A program made the position numbers and the translations under genes. From Stephanodiscus triporus (taxonomy: Eukaryota; Bacillariophyta; Thalassiosirophyceae; Thalassiosirales; Thalassiosiraceae): DNA of 13,313 bases. Of this stretch, positions 1 through 8,696 are shown one piece after another (the first letter of the stretch is position 1; each line of letters opens with the position of its first letter). The notes beneath the pieces are model-generated. The model worked only from the letters and a program-made list of their open reading frames with translations, was not told the DNA's origin and made no database searches. Location: contig JALLAZ010000622.1 of NCBI GenBank assembly GCA_036939755.1, positions 1 through 13,313 of the forward strand, in the 5' to 3' direction.

Positions 1-353
1 TTTGGGTGCACTGCAAATGAAGCATCAACATACCACATCAGCAACCCATCATTGTTGGCGCCCAATACCAAAGGACAAATATTATCTCTCCTCAAGTATT
101 CAATCAGGTGCCTGAGCTTCTCCCAATCATCTCTATCGGGAGCCCTCACCCTCGTAGTCAGGAATGCAACAGACAGGCATGTATCAGGCCTTGCCCTTTT
201 AGTCACATACAATGTCTTTGCAACGATGGTGTGGAAATCTGCTGCCATACCTTCTGGCAACTTCTCTGTTATTGATAGGATTGTCATGTTGAAGAAGGCA
301 AGTCGATAACTGGTTCGAGGGTGGAAGTGGTAGGGGCTCGTAGAATAACAGTC
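1..353 (-). mobile_element. Ty1/copia retrotransposon pol fragment (RT end and RNase H start), truncated
   Basis: Read on the minus strand, the frame is open from a TGA at 356-354 to the left edge. Roughly the last 95 residues read as the C-terminal reverse transcriptase to RNase H junction of a Ty1/copia polyprotein. The landmarks are FHTIVAKTLYVTKRARPD, then VAFLTTRVRAPDRDDWEKL, then an LVLGANNDG stretch and WYVDASFAVH. The Asp of VDASFAVH is the expected first catalytic Asp of RNase H. This phrasing is typical of copia-like elements in diatoms. Similarity fades upstream of about position 285, and no integrase, gag or LTR is visible between 290 and 660, so the copy is 5'-truncated. Whether RNase H and a 3' LTR remain lies outside the window. 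It sits tail-on behind the DDHD gene and is probably a dead relic. Confidence 0.85.
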
Positions 354-669
354 TCATAAATTCTAATATGATTTTATCATCTCTCTAATTTGATTTAATA
401 GCTATGTGCACTGCTTTAAATGGACTTGAAACAGGCATGCTGGATCTGTGGAGCCCATGGTAAGGATATTTTGCGTCTGTAGTACCAATTGTTGAGGGTT
501 CCAACACATATCTCTGCAATGGTCATTCAAAAGACAGCTCTGTCAAATCAGGGAAATATTTCATCTAAGTCATGATTGTATTAACCAATCCACGGTGGCG
601 CAACTGAATTAACTTTGCCTCAAAATGTGTTTTTTACAACACTAAAACATGAATTATAACCTCACCTTC
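354..669. other. Intergenic spacer, no gene seen
   Basis: This stretch lies between the copia fragment and the stop codon of the DDHD lipase. It is AT-rich and has stops in all frames. I see no LTR ends, tRNA-like fold or conserved coding on either strand. The right part should contain the 3' UTR of the minus-strand DDHD gene, but I could not pick a clear AATAAA on that strand. Confidence 0.5.
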
Positions 670-3031
670 CTAAAAGCTACTGCTGCCTCCGACACTCGAT
701 GGGAGCAGTTTATCTTCGTTCGGTCGAGTGTTGAAGATAATGAAATCAATTATATCGTCATTTGAAAAATAAGACGAATGAGCAGTGACAGCCGAAATGT
801 ACTCGTTATCAATGACACCTGGTTGGATTTGGAAGTCAATGCGCGCACTCCTCCCACCCAGTCGAAACGAACATTCTCTGCCCTTGATACAACCTGAAAA
901 AGATCGCCTCTCGGTTGCCTTTTCCTTTCCGTCAGTTCCTAAAGTTGCTCTATTGCGTGCTGCATCAGCATCTGCTGTGGCTGCCACTGCATTTTCTATT
1001 GATTTGTCAAAAAGGTATGACAACGATCCAAATTGTTTAAAGAGTTGATCACCCACCTGCCTCGCTTTCACATGAAGCCTGACACCTCTGCCATCAGGAC
1101 TCAGGAACAAGGGTGGAGGGAACTCGTGTGCGCCAACGCCTTCTGGCAACAGCAGAGGCTCTATTCTGTAGGCCACAGGGTCACTGAATGTATGAAAAGA
1201 TCATCCACTTGTGAGCAACAAACACGATTCTCCACCAGAGCTTAGATCCAAATGAAAAAAGGGTAATTACCTCGGATGAAATATATTATACACGGCTCCA
1301 GCAGGGAGCGAAAATGGACTGCAAATTATGGGTGATACATTGAAAACACGTGGAGGCTCAGCTTCTTCATTGTCACATGGGATAAGACCGGCTCTTTCTG
1401 CTTCAGCAATTGCTCTCATTTCATCAAAGATTGGATGTGCACCGCGCAGCGTCAAGAACAACCCGATCGGAGAGCCTAAGAATATCATTAGATCTGGAGT
1501 GAAAGGGATTGTTGTCAACATTTTCTTCGGGAGGCATGGACCCCATGTGCCATGCTTACGAACATTCTCTGCATCTAGAGCATGATAGCCCAAGGGGTGT
1601 TCAGCTGCGCGTACACGGATAGGTGAAGCTGACACATCAAGATATATCGCATCGTTAACATCAACCTTCGAAATATCCCTGTCGGCATTGTCTTTCAAGA
1701 TAGAGAGAATGTCCCACGCTATGACTGATCCTAAGGAGTGACCAATGATTGAGAATTTGCCTCCACTAGCAATGAACAAAGGATTGACTCTTTGAAATGT
1801 GCTGAATAGTTCCACAATTTGAGCAGTGACGCATTCGAGGATTGCTTCACAAAATTCAGGTGTCAAGTACATCAACACGTCAAATATAACATCGTTGGCT
1901 ATCGATCTCAGAGCGGGTATGCTATTTAGTGTTACAGCTGTCAGAGAAGTCACGAGGGAGTGATTTGGTGAGCGGACCTTATCATACCATTCAATTGGAA
2001 GGAACTGAAATAATACAGTGCAAAAAATAGGATATGAGGGAATTCACATCGATCAAAAGATACTGGGTGACATGACTTTACCACCACTCTGCACTCACCT
2101 CGATACGATTTGGTGGTGGGGGCAATGATCGCCTGGGACAGGTTAATTCGCACTGTTACAATCAATAAGCAGCATTGTTCGAAAAGCAGACTCACTTCTG
2201 CTTTTCACATTTTTTGCATTCATCCCTCCAAGCCATGATTTTCTTTTTATTGACAGTCATCCTCAATAAATCCAATTCCTCAACCATACTCATGGTACGA
2301 ACTTCTTCTCTATTCCACATGGCTTCCCCAATACCGTGAATAACGAAAATCGCATGTGTTATATCACCTAATGCATTCTCGTCATCTTCGCCTTCTATGG
2401 TGTATTGTCCATAGCCTCTCTGCAGGGAGACTTGCACTTCACCAAATCCTAGAAAGGATGATTTCAGCGGCCTCTTCCTCATGGAAAGGAGACCCCCATT
2501 ATTAACCACACTGACCCTGCAATTGGGTTCACTCTCTAATATAACTTCCTTCTTCAAAATATCGTCAAGACCTTCACCTAAGGACGATGACGCTCTCACA
2601 GCATTCTGATAAAGCAGCTCCACTTGCCAACTATCTGCCTCGGGGAGGGGATGTAATATGAATTCTTTCTGGTTCTTCTTCTCCTCTTTAATAAACCATG
2701 TTGCTGACATTAACTTTGTCTCAGGACGACTGACAAAGTTAAAGCGCATCGTGCCGTTCTTTGGGTCTGCGATCGCTCTACCGCCTTCTATTAAAATTTC
2801 TTCTCCTAACCAATACATAAAGTTCGTTGAAAGCACCAGTGGTGAGAAGAGGATCAAACATTCACTAAGATGATATACAAGTAAAACCATTATGAACTTG
2901 CCTCTGCTCTCATTGAGAGCCTTGCAATCTATCTTCCGCAGTGGCTTCCAAACATCGCTATCTTTCGCGCGGGTCAGCCAGATGCGTGGCAGCATCGTGG
3001 CTGCATCCTCAATGCCTTCCCAGTTCGGCAT
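670..3031 (-). CDS. DDHD-domain phospholipase A1 (SGR2/PA-PLA1/SEC23IP type), five exons
   Basis: Predicted intracellular phospholipase A1 acting on phosphatidic acid or other phospholipids at ER, Golgi or vacuolar membranes; this role is family knowledge. My model joins 3031-2902, 2805-2196, 2132-2099, 2004-1271 and 1183-670. That is 2022 nt, 673 aa, with every junction in phase. Seen in order: a conserved N-terminal block with WKPL and later IEGGRAIADP and TWFIKE; LQRGYGQYTIEGEDDENALGD; HGIG at about 200-203; RIEFLPIEW across the 34-nt exon; the lipase nucleophile elbow GHSLGS (Ser about 348); and YNIFHPSDPVAYRIEP across the last junction. The DDHD residues follow as Asp504, Asp619 (RIDF), His638 (AHSSY) and Asp645. 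All catalytic landmarks are present, so it looks functional. The start ATG has A at -3. It shares a 359-bp divergent promoter with the ribokinase-ITPase gene. The exon 1/2 junction is the least certain. Confidence 0.92.
1184..1270 (-). other. Intron 4 of the DDHD gene
   Basis: 87-nt intron, donor GAG|GTAATT and acceptor CATTCAG. Splicing completes the Ser codon in HPSDPVAYR, a signature of the DDHD domain. The unspliced frame stops immediately. Confidence 0.9.
2099..2132 (-). other. 34-nt micro-exon of the DDHD gene
   Basis: It is flanked by introns 2195-2133 (63 nt, GTGAGT...CCCAG) and 2098-2005 (94 nt, GTGAGT...TTTCAG). Direct joining of the flanking exons breaks the reading frame. Including this piece restores it and yields KRSLPPPPNRIE followed by FLPIEW, which completes the RIEFLPIEW motif conserved in DDHD lipases just after the HGIG region. 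Confidence 0.88.
2806..2901 (-). other. Probable GC-AG intron 1 of the DDHD gene
   Basis: On the minus strand the donor reads AG|GCAAGT, the classic GC-AG consensus, and the intron ends TTGGTTAG. Its length is 96 nt, so it can be read through in frame. The translated read-through gives a hydrophobic stretch (VLLVYHLSECLILF) foreign to the family. Removal joins NESRG directly to EEILIEGGR, where homologues have their conserved (V)EGGR block. I therefore prefer splicing, but retention cannot be excluded. Confidence 0.65.
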
Positions 3032-3191
3032 GTTGGATTATTGATATAAGACAAGCCGATAGGGGCTGCGCCACGGAGGCTGGTTAAGAGTCATTAAGTA
3101 CTTAAAAAGAGCGGTGAAGGGATGAAGTGAGACTTAGCTTAGAACTTCTACTAGCTAAGGCGAACAGAATTCCGAAAGATCTTCGGAGAAG

Positions 3192-3230
3192 AATGGGTGG
3201 CGCGTCATCATCGCGATGACGCACCCAATT
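3192..3230. promoter_or_regulatory. Inverted repeat with CRE/bZIP-like TGACGC sites at promoter midpoint
   Basis: The outer arms are GGGTG (3195-3199) and CACCC (3222-3226). Inside lie GCGTCA (3202-3207) and its complement TGACGC (3217-3222). The core TCATCGCGATGA (3208-3219) is a perfect 12-bp palindrome. TGACGC is a CRE-like half-site, of the kind bZIP factors bind and of the kind reported as CO2/cAMP-responsive in diatom promoters. Binding here is not shown. Confidence 0.5.
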
Positions 3231-3273
3231 TCCAATCCTTCGACAGACAGACGAAGACTCCCGCCTAGCAACT

Positions 3274-3288
3274 AGGGACTAAGTCCCT
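3274..3288. repeat. Short palindrome AGGGACT-A-AGTCCCT
   Basis: Perfect 7-bp arms around a single A, about 100 bp upstream of the ribokinase-ITPase start. It could be a protein-binding site or a 5' UTR hairpin. Function unknown. Confidence 0.45.
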
Positions 3289-3383
3289 TAAGCAATGTAG
3301 ATACTACCATACACCATTTTCTTATCTAGGTACTACGATACCATAGCCTCTGGGAGAGTGGAGAGTTTTGTACGATAGACATC

Positions 3384-3518
3384 ATGCTCCATGACGACAA
3401 GAACAATCCCTCTGCTTGCTTTACTTTGCCATCGCGTCCACGCCTTCCACCCAGTAACACTCTTCTCCATCCGTTCAACGGTCTACTCGCCGCAGAGCTC
3501 CTATTGTCGGTGGCCTAA
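3384..3518 (+). CDS. Possible upstream ORF overlapping the ribokinase-ITPase start
   Basis: An ATG at 3384, with A at -3, opens a 44-codon frame ending TAA at 3516-3518. It overlaps the main start at 3391 in another frame. The main ATG has a weaker context, with T at -3. If transcription starts upstream of 3384, this uORF would reduce translation from the main start and could favour reinitiation at the in-frame ATG at 3541. The peptide itself resembles nothing I know. If transcription starts after 3384 the uORF does not exist. Confidence 0.3.
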   Translation: MLHDDKNNPSACFTLPSRPRLPPSNTLLHPFNGLLAAELLLSVA

Positions 3519-5322
3519 TATTAGAAGGTATGCGCCGACTATGGGGAGTCTTAGAAGTGCATCGTCCGAAACCCAAGGGTCCACCGCCAAGGGTGATATT
3601 ATGAATGGCAAGGTCGTAATCGTAGGGAGCATGAATCAGGATCTGACGACCTACGCGCCATCCCTTCCGTCACCTGGTCAGACAATCCTAGGATCGGATT
3701 TCATCATTACCGCTGGCGGTAAGGGTGCCAATCAGGCTGTGGCTGCAACCTCCATCGGCGTTGTTGACAAACGGCGCGGGGTGCACATGATTGGTCGTGT
3801 CGGGGACGACGACATGGGCATTGGTCTCGTAAGAGGTTTGCAGTCCAGGGGCATTAAGTTGAACGACAATGAAGTCAGGGTGGTAGGAGCCCACACCGGC
3901 GTGGCGTCCATCAACGTGGATACGACGTCGGGGCAGAATACGATAGTCGTGGCGCCGGGTGCGAATTTGGCCTTGGGCAAAGACGATGTGGAGTCTTCCT
4001 TGATGGAAATACTAGGCTGTAGCGATGGACATGAAAAGGAATGCGGGCGGGATGTAGTGCTCGTTCAACTGGAAATCGCGCCTGAGACAGCTCTTCAAAC
4101 ATTAATAACCTCGTCGAAACTCGGGGCACTTACCATACTCAATCCGGCACCTGCACCCAAGGGATGGGATCTCACGGACGAGTGGTACTCTGCAATTGAT
4201 ATTTTGATCCCGAACGAGACCGAGCTTGCTGCCATTTGTTGTTTGTCGAATCGTGACGATGTTACCGGAGAGGGAGAAGAAGCAATGGCGAAAGCATTGC
4301 TCGAAAAGGGTGTACGGCATGCTGTAATTGTTACCTTGGGCGCACGTGGTGCCATGATAGTGATGAGAGATAAGTCTCAAAGTGCGCCTAGTAAAAACAG
4401 AATTGATAGTTTTCGAACCATCATGATAAGTGAACCGCCCGACCTGCCATGCAAATCTGAACTGGTCGTGGATACCGTTGGAGCTGGGGATGCCTTCTGT
4501 GGAGCATTGGCTGCGTACTTGTCAAGGGGGATTCATTTAGAAAAAGCAGCTAGCATGGCGTGTGGAGTAGCAAGCATGTCGGTTCGAAAAAGAGGAGCTC
4601 AGGAGTCATACCCGCGTGCCGAAGACTTGCCTGGTTGCTTGCGGATCGAAAATGTGCCAACAGGTGATGGTGTCGTAGAGAGTAAGATGCGAACGAGGAA
4701 GACGATAACTTTTGTTACTGGGAATAAAAACAAACTAGCCGAAGTGCAGCGCCTGCTGTCTACCAGCTCAAGCAATGATGAGCAATTATTTATACCGTTC
4801 GATATTGACAACCACCAGCTTGATCTGCCTGAACTCCAGGGCTCTCCAAGCGATATTGCCCGTGAGAAATGTCAAATGGCATCTCTACAACTCAAAACCG
4901 CAGTTATCACAGAAGACACGTGCTTATGCTTCCATGGTCTCAATGGCTTGCCTGGACCTTATATAAAGTGGTTCTTGGACGGCTTGGGTCACGACGGGCT
5001 AAACAAGTTATTGCAAGGGTTCGATGACAAGACAGCGTATGCACAGACAATCATTGCATTCTCTCCGGGACCTGACAAGGAAGTTCGATTATTTGAGGGG
5101 AAGACGGAAGGGTGGATTGTGCCAGCCCGAGGTAGCAATGACTTTGGATGGGATCCAATCTTCGAACCGACGGAAGATGAGCAAGGAAGCGGCAGTAGAA
5201 AGACATATGCCGAAATGACACGAGATGAGAAGAATGCAATAAGTCATCGAGGCAGGGCATTCCACAAATTTCGAGAATATTTATTGAGTGATTCAGAAAA
5301 CATTTTCAATGCTATTGTATGA
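3391..5322 (+). CDS. Ribokinase-ITPase (HAM1/RdgB family) fusion, probably plastid-targeted
   Basis: 643-aa single-exon protein with two complete enzymes. Residues about 73-415 are a PfkB-family ribokinase (ribose + ATP to ribose-5-phosphate): [18 protein letters not shown] (109-119), [14 protein letters not shown], and DTVGAGD (361-367, catalytic base Asp367). Residues about 436-632 are an inosine/xanthosine triphosphate pyrophosphatase that removes ITP, XTP and d[20 protein letters not shown] (508-514), [18 protein letters not shown] (585-591), TYAEM and SHR (618-620). The wording is close to eukaryotic ITPA. The N terminus is hydrophobic (IPLLALLC) and ends HA-FHP, like the diatom ASAFAP cleavage motif, followed by a Ser/Arg-rich transit-like stretch. 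Met51 and Met71 precede the kinase and could start a cytosolic form. No active-site residue appears lost. I do not know this fusion as a characterised protein. A link through ribonucleotide salvage is inference. Confidence 0.95.
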   Translation: MTTRTIPLLALLCHRVHAFHPVTLFSIRSTVYSPQSSYCRWPNIRRYAPTMGSLRSASSETQGSTAKGDIMNGKVVIVGSMNQDLTTYAPSLPSPGQTILGSDFIITAGGKGANQAVAATSIGVVDKRRGVHMIGRVGDDDMGIGLVRGLQSRGIKLNDNEVRVVGAHTGVASINVDTTSGQNTIVVAPGANLALGKDDVESSLMEILGCSDGHEKECGRDVVLVQLEIAPETALQTLITSSKLGALTILNPAPAPKGWDLTDEWYSAIDILIPNETELAAICCLSNRDDVTGEGEEAMAKALLEKGVRHAVIVTLGARGAMIVMRDKSQSAPSKNRIDSFRTIMISEPPDLPCKSELVVDTVGAGDAFCGALAAYLSRGIHLEKAASMACGVASMSVRKRGAQESYPRAEDLPGCLRIENVPTGDGVVESKMRTRKTITFVTGNKNKLAEVQRLLSTSSSNDEQLFIPFDIDNHQLDLPELQGSPSDIAREKCQMASLQLKTAVITEDTCLCFHGLNGLPGPYIKWFLDGLGHDGLNKLLQGFDDKTAYAQTIIAFSPGPDKEVRLFEGKTEGWIVPARGSNDFGWDPIFEPTEDEQGSGSRKTYAEMTRDEKNAISHRGRAFHKFREYLLSDSENIFNAIV

Positions 5323-6090
5323 TTGAGGATACATAGTTGCGAAATCTTTTACAAATGGAGATCAGTTAATTCTGTATCATCCAAAACAAATATTGCACAA
5401 CAGCTTTCCTCATCACATCCATGACAGAGCAGCTTCTCCGAACACATCCACAACCTCTTGTGATTGTTGGGTGCAATGTCAAGGCCAATCCAAACTCAAT
5501 GAGAACTTAAGCAAGCAGGAGAGCTAGATATGATAATTCTAAGTATGGAAGTATTTTCCATTTTCTTGTCATTCAGCAGTTAAGGTCGGTATTGGATACC
5601 AGTAAATTTGATTTTATACTACCGGTGAACGTGAATCAGACGTAAGCGACGATAGAATTGGGACTTTTTATCACGGCATCAGTAAACAATTTGACTTCAT
5701 CATTGAGATTTAATTTCTCAGAGTTATTTACGTAGCGGGGGGGAAATGTCTCGTGCATCCAATCTATCAAGTCCACCCAAATACTTTTGCAATCAGATCC
5801 AGCCCTAGATTGAACTCGAACGGTGTTGTGCCCTTTCCTCCTAATATAGATGACTGTTCATCTCTTTCTTCCCCGCGAGTTTATTGTTTACATTCGATGG
5901 TTCTAGTCCTCCCCAAACCCTCTGCTAGGATTAAATTATTCGTACATTCTTCCCTAACTTTCTCCACCCCTTCCCAAAATAGTAGTCATACATTATTTTT
6001 TCCAATGTCAGCTCGTTCCAAAACAAATAAAAATTATATTCTCTCTCTCTCTCTCCCACTCGCCCACTCATCACCCTTTATCCAATGGTG
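5323..6090. other. AT-rich convergent spacer, no gene seen
   Basis: This region separates the 3' ends of the ribokinase-ITPase and CCT genes. The only sizeable open frame (5753-6094, plus) is Ser/Pro-rich without recognisable similarity. The region holds a CT dinucleotide run (6041-6054) and a small hairpin TGAGA...TCTCA near 5703-5721. It should contain the 3' UTRs of both genes. I see no tRNA, transposon end or conserved coding. Confidence 0.5.
6041..6054. repeat. (CT)7 dinucleotide microsatellite
   Basis: Uninterrupted CT run just downstream of the CCT gene's stop. On the minus strand it is a GA run that would lie in that gene's 3' UTR. Confidence 0.8.
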
Positions 6091-8165
6091 CTAGGTGATG
6101 GTGTATCTCCTAGTCCTACGATACGGCATGTCCTCCGAGGGTTCGAACCCCGCCTCTTCGTCTTCGACATCGGGTATATCCTCGTCCATCGGTTCCCGAC
6201 CCTGCCCGTCCTCCTCCTCCTCGCACTCGTCCACGGTGCACAACGGACTCCTCGCGGTCGGGGGGGAGCTTGTGCGCGACGCCGCCGCAGCCGCCGCGGG
6301 CCTCTGCCCGTTCTTCCCCCCTCCTACCCCCGTCCACCCACCCCCCTCCTCCTCCTCCTCTGGCGGGGGAGGAGGGCTGTCCCCCGATGCCTCAACGATG
6401 CGCTTCACGAACCTCCCCTTGACGCGCATACGCCTGTCGGCGAGGTTCTTGCGGCAGTTGTACCGTATCTTCTTGTTCCAAACTCGGCGAGCGCGCTTGG
6501 CATTGAACTTCTGGATGATCGCCGCGCGTTCGGCGGGGGTGTATATGCCTATGCGCCCGTTCTTGTTGTACACCTGTTCCATATCGAATTCCGAATAGAA
6601 AGAATAGGCGAGGGAGGGACGGAGGGAGGGATGGCGGTGAATGCGGACATTATCGGCAATGAAATCTCCCCGTCGTATCTCCACGCGAGAGAAGAAAAAA
6701 ATCCGGGGACGGTGAAGAAAAGAGAAATCCACCATATCGACTCACCTCCTTGTACTTGCTCAACGAATGCGGCAGCATCAGCATGCTCCCTCCCCCGCCC
6801 CTACCGTCGCCGTTCGGTCCGCCGGATCCGTTCCCGTGCCCGCCCCCCTCGCTCAGGTCCTCGAGCAGCCTCGAGCGCGCCCTGCGTAGGAGTTCCTCCG
6901 GTTCCAATCCCGCCTCGTCGTCCTCGTCGTCGCCCTCCTCGCCTCCTCCCCCCTCTTCCCCCTCGATGTCGTCGTCGTCATAATCGTCGTCGTCGGGACG
7001 CGCGGACTTGGAGACCGCCTTCTTCAACGACGACGTCGACGACTCGTGCGCGCGACTTTCCGTCGCGGACTTCTTCCTCGACTTGGGATTGGCGCACCGG
7101 CCGCCGCCGTCGCCCCTGCCGCCTGGATCGGAACCGCCCGAGGATTTGGCGGCGGGACGAGGGCGGTCGCATCCTCCGCCGCGGTCGCGGTGGTCTCGGA
7201 CGACGTCGACGTCGACGTCGTCGTCGTCGTCCACGACGAGGTCGGACGACACGGAGTCGGGACTCGTCCCGAACAACAGCCTCGCGTCCGCGGCGCGCTT
7301 GGACCGCCGTGCCGTCCCGCCGCATCCCGCCCGATCGTCGTGCCGCGGGCGCCGCGCCCTCCACTCTCCCGCGCCGCCGCCATCACCTCCGCCGCCGTCG
7401 TCGTCGTCGTCGACGTCGACGTCCACCTCCCCCAATACCCTGCGCGTGCTCGCGAGCTCCTCCTCGAGTATGGAACTTGGCAGCACGAAGTGCTGTCGAT
7501 CGTTTCGATGGCTGTACAGGTCCCACTTTTCCATTCCCTCGGGATTCGACGCCGATCGCAGCCTCGTCGTTCCGCCGCCGGTCGTCGACCCTCCCCATCC
7601 CGCGTGGGGGGAGGAGGCGTATCGATCCGCCGCGCCGGGAGGGGCCGGGGGGTAGTAACCGTGCAGGAAGGAGAAGGCGTGCGACGACGACGACGACGAC
7701 GACGGCGGCGCGGAAATGGCAGCGGGTTCCCTTGGAGGGGGGGGAGGCATCATCGTCTCCGAGTCGTCGTCGTAGTAGTCCTCCACCTCCCCCCCACGGT
7801 CGTCGTCGTCCGACCCGCCGTGCGGCGTGATCGCGGTCGTAGTCGTCGTCGGGGGCGACGACCCCGACGACGATCCCGACCGCGCGAGGTCGACGAGGGC
7901 GTCCAGCGCGCCCCTGGTGGACTCGTCCGCGACGAGCAGGCGCGATCGCGTCGACGACGGATGATCGTCGTCGTTGGCGTCGTAGTCGTCGCGTCGTCGT
8001 CGTTGTTGGTGTTCGTCGCGGTCGAAGTAGTAGTAGTCGCGGGCGTTGTCGTAATCGCGAACGACGGGGGCGACGAGCGCGTCTTCGCCGTCGCGAGATG
8101 TCGTCGTCGTCGCGAGGACGGCGGCGGCCGAGTCGTCCTGGTAGCGGCATTGGTAGTTGTCGTCT

Positions 8166-8196
<31 letters not shown>

Positions 8197-8308
8197 GCAT
8201 CATCGTCGTGGCGTTCGGGGCGTCGTCGTCATCGGGGACGGCGGGCTGCACGATTACCAAAACCGCGGGGGAAGGTTCGGACGACGACGACGGCGCGACG
8301 GTCATCAT
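6091..8308 (-). CDS. CCT-domain transcriptional regulator with acidic low-complexity regions
   Basis: Probable nuclear regulator of the CONSTANS/TOC1-like CCT class; this domain binds DNA or NF-Y partners. Model: exons 8308-6746 and 6573-6091, giving 681 aa. The CCT motif is at about 537-579: RAAIIQKFNAKR, then VWNKKIRYNCRKNLADRR, then MRVKGRFVKR. A second conserved-looking block lies at about 255-293 (GMEKWDLYSH, HFVLPSSILEEELAS), and a third, SRLLEDLSEG, at about 479-488. The junction gives LSKYKE|VYNKNGRIGIYTPAER, which runs smoothly into the CCT motif. The rest is low complexity: an Asp run at 39-47, Ser runs, Gly runs, and an acidic C-terminal tail with poly-Pro, poly-Glu and poly-Ala. 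No B-box, response-regulator or GATA finger is seen, so the biological process is unknown. Base composition is much more GC-rich than in flanking genes. The start could be either of two tandem ATGs. Confidence 0.88.
6574..6745 (-). other. Intron of the CCT gene
   Basis: 172 nt, donor GAG|GTGAGT and acceptor GGAACAG|GTG, phase 0. A pyrimidine-rich tract (CCCTCCCTCC-like) lies about 30-60 nt before the acceptor. Without splicing, the exon 1 frame stops inside the intron before reaching the CCT motif. Confidence 0.85.
7682..7703. repeat. (CGA)n trinucleotide tract coding poly-Ser in the CCT gene
   Basis: Plus-strand CGA repeat. On the coding minus strand it reads TCG codons for Ser about 203-209 of the CCT protein. 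Confidence 0.8.
8166..8196. repeat. (TCG)10 trinucleotide tract coding poly-Asp in the CCT gene
   Basis: About ten uninterrupted copies on the plus strand, read as GAC codons on the minus strand. It encodes the Asp run at residues about 39-47 of the CCT protein. A candidate for length variation between alleles. Confidence 0.85.
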
Positions 8309-8696
8309 TTCGATGGATGGTTGTCCCTCTCCGTGCGCGGATGGACGGGATGGTGATTCTTGTGATTCGATGGCGATAGGCGAGAACGGATGCTGTGTAG
8401 ATGGAGTTGATTCTTTGTATGGACGTGGTGTACCTCGCTAGGTAGACTCTTCTTACTCTGAAGTCGATCCATCAGAATTTGGTCCATCGTGAAAAGCAAG
8501 AGATACATCCATCTTGAAGTGGTGTCATTGGGGCGTCTTGCTCTACTGGGCTGGTTCGTGGAGAAGAAAGGCCGGTGGCGCGGCGCGTTTAGAGAATTCT
8601 GAGAAGAATTGCGGCCAGGAATTCGTGCGTCACCGATGTGTCTGGCCTTCGTTGCATGTTTGGGGGGGAAGTCATTAAGCGCGGCAACATTGAAAC
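8309..8696. promoter_or_regulatory. Divergent promoter between CCT and [2Fe-2S]-TPR genes
   Basis: 388-bp spacer between two outward-facing starts. The minus-strand frame 8305-8748 and the plus-strand frame through it show no protein similarity. An ATG at 8636 precedes the [2Fe-2S]-TPR start in a different, long-open frame and could act as an upstream start if transcribed. No TATA box or obvious palindrome stands out. Confidence 0.5.

Larger units (their letters stand above)
3032..3390. promoter_or_regulatory. Divergent promoter shared by DDHD lipase and ribokinase-ITPase genes
   Basis: This is a 359-bp spacer between two start codons facing away from each other. It holds no coding signal, but has three inverted repeats (3133-3159, 3192-3230, 3274-3288) and two TACGAT motifs (3334-3339, 3371-3376) close to the plus-strand start. 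No clear TATA box was seen. Regulation by a common factor is inference from position. Confidence 0.6.

Noticed and set aside
52..309. 85-codon plus-strand frame at the left end
   Set aside because: The opposite strand of this stretch is a clear copia RT/RNase H sequence.
5753..6094. 113-codon plus-strand frame in the convergent spacer
   Set aside because: Ser/Leu/Pro-rich composition from CT-rich DNA, no conserved motif, and it runs into the CCT gene's 3' end.
6085..7830. 581-codon plus-strand open frame, Arg/Pro/Ser-rich
   Set aside because: It is antisense to the CCT gene, whose minus-strand reading has a clear CCT motif and conserved blocks. The open frame results from GC-rich triplet repeats that avoid stops.
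7046..8356. 436-codon plus-strand open frame, Val/Arg-rich
   Set aside because: Another antisense shadow of the same triplet-rich exon. It consists of poly-Val and poly-Arg runs with no family resemblance.
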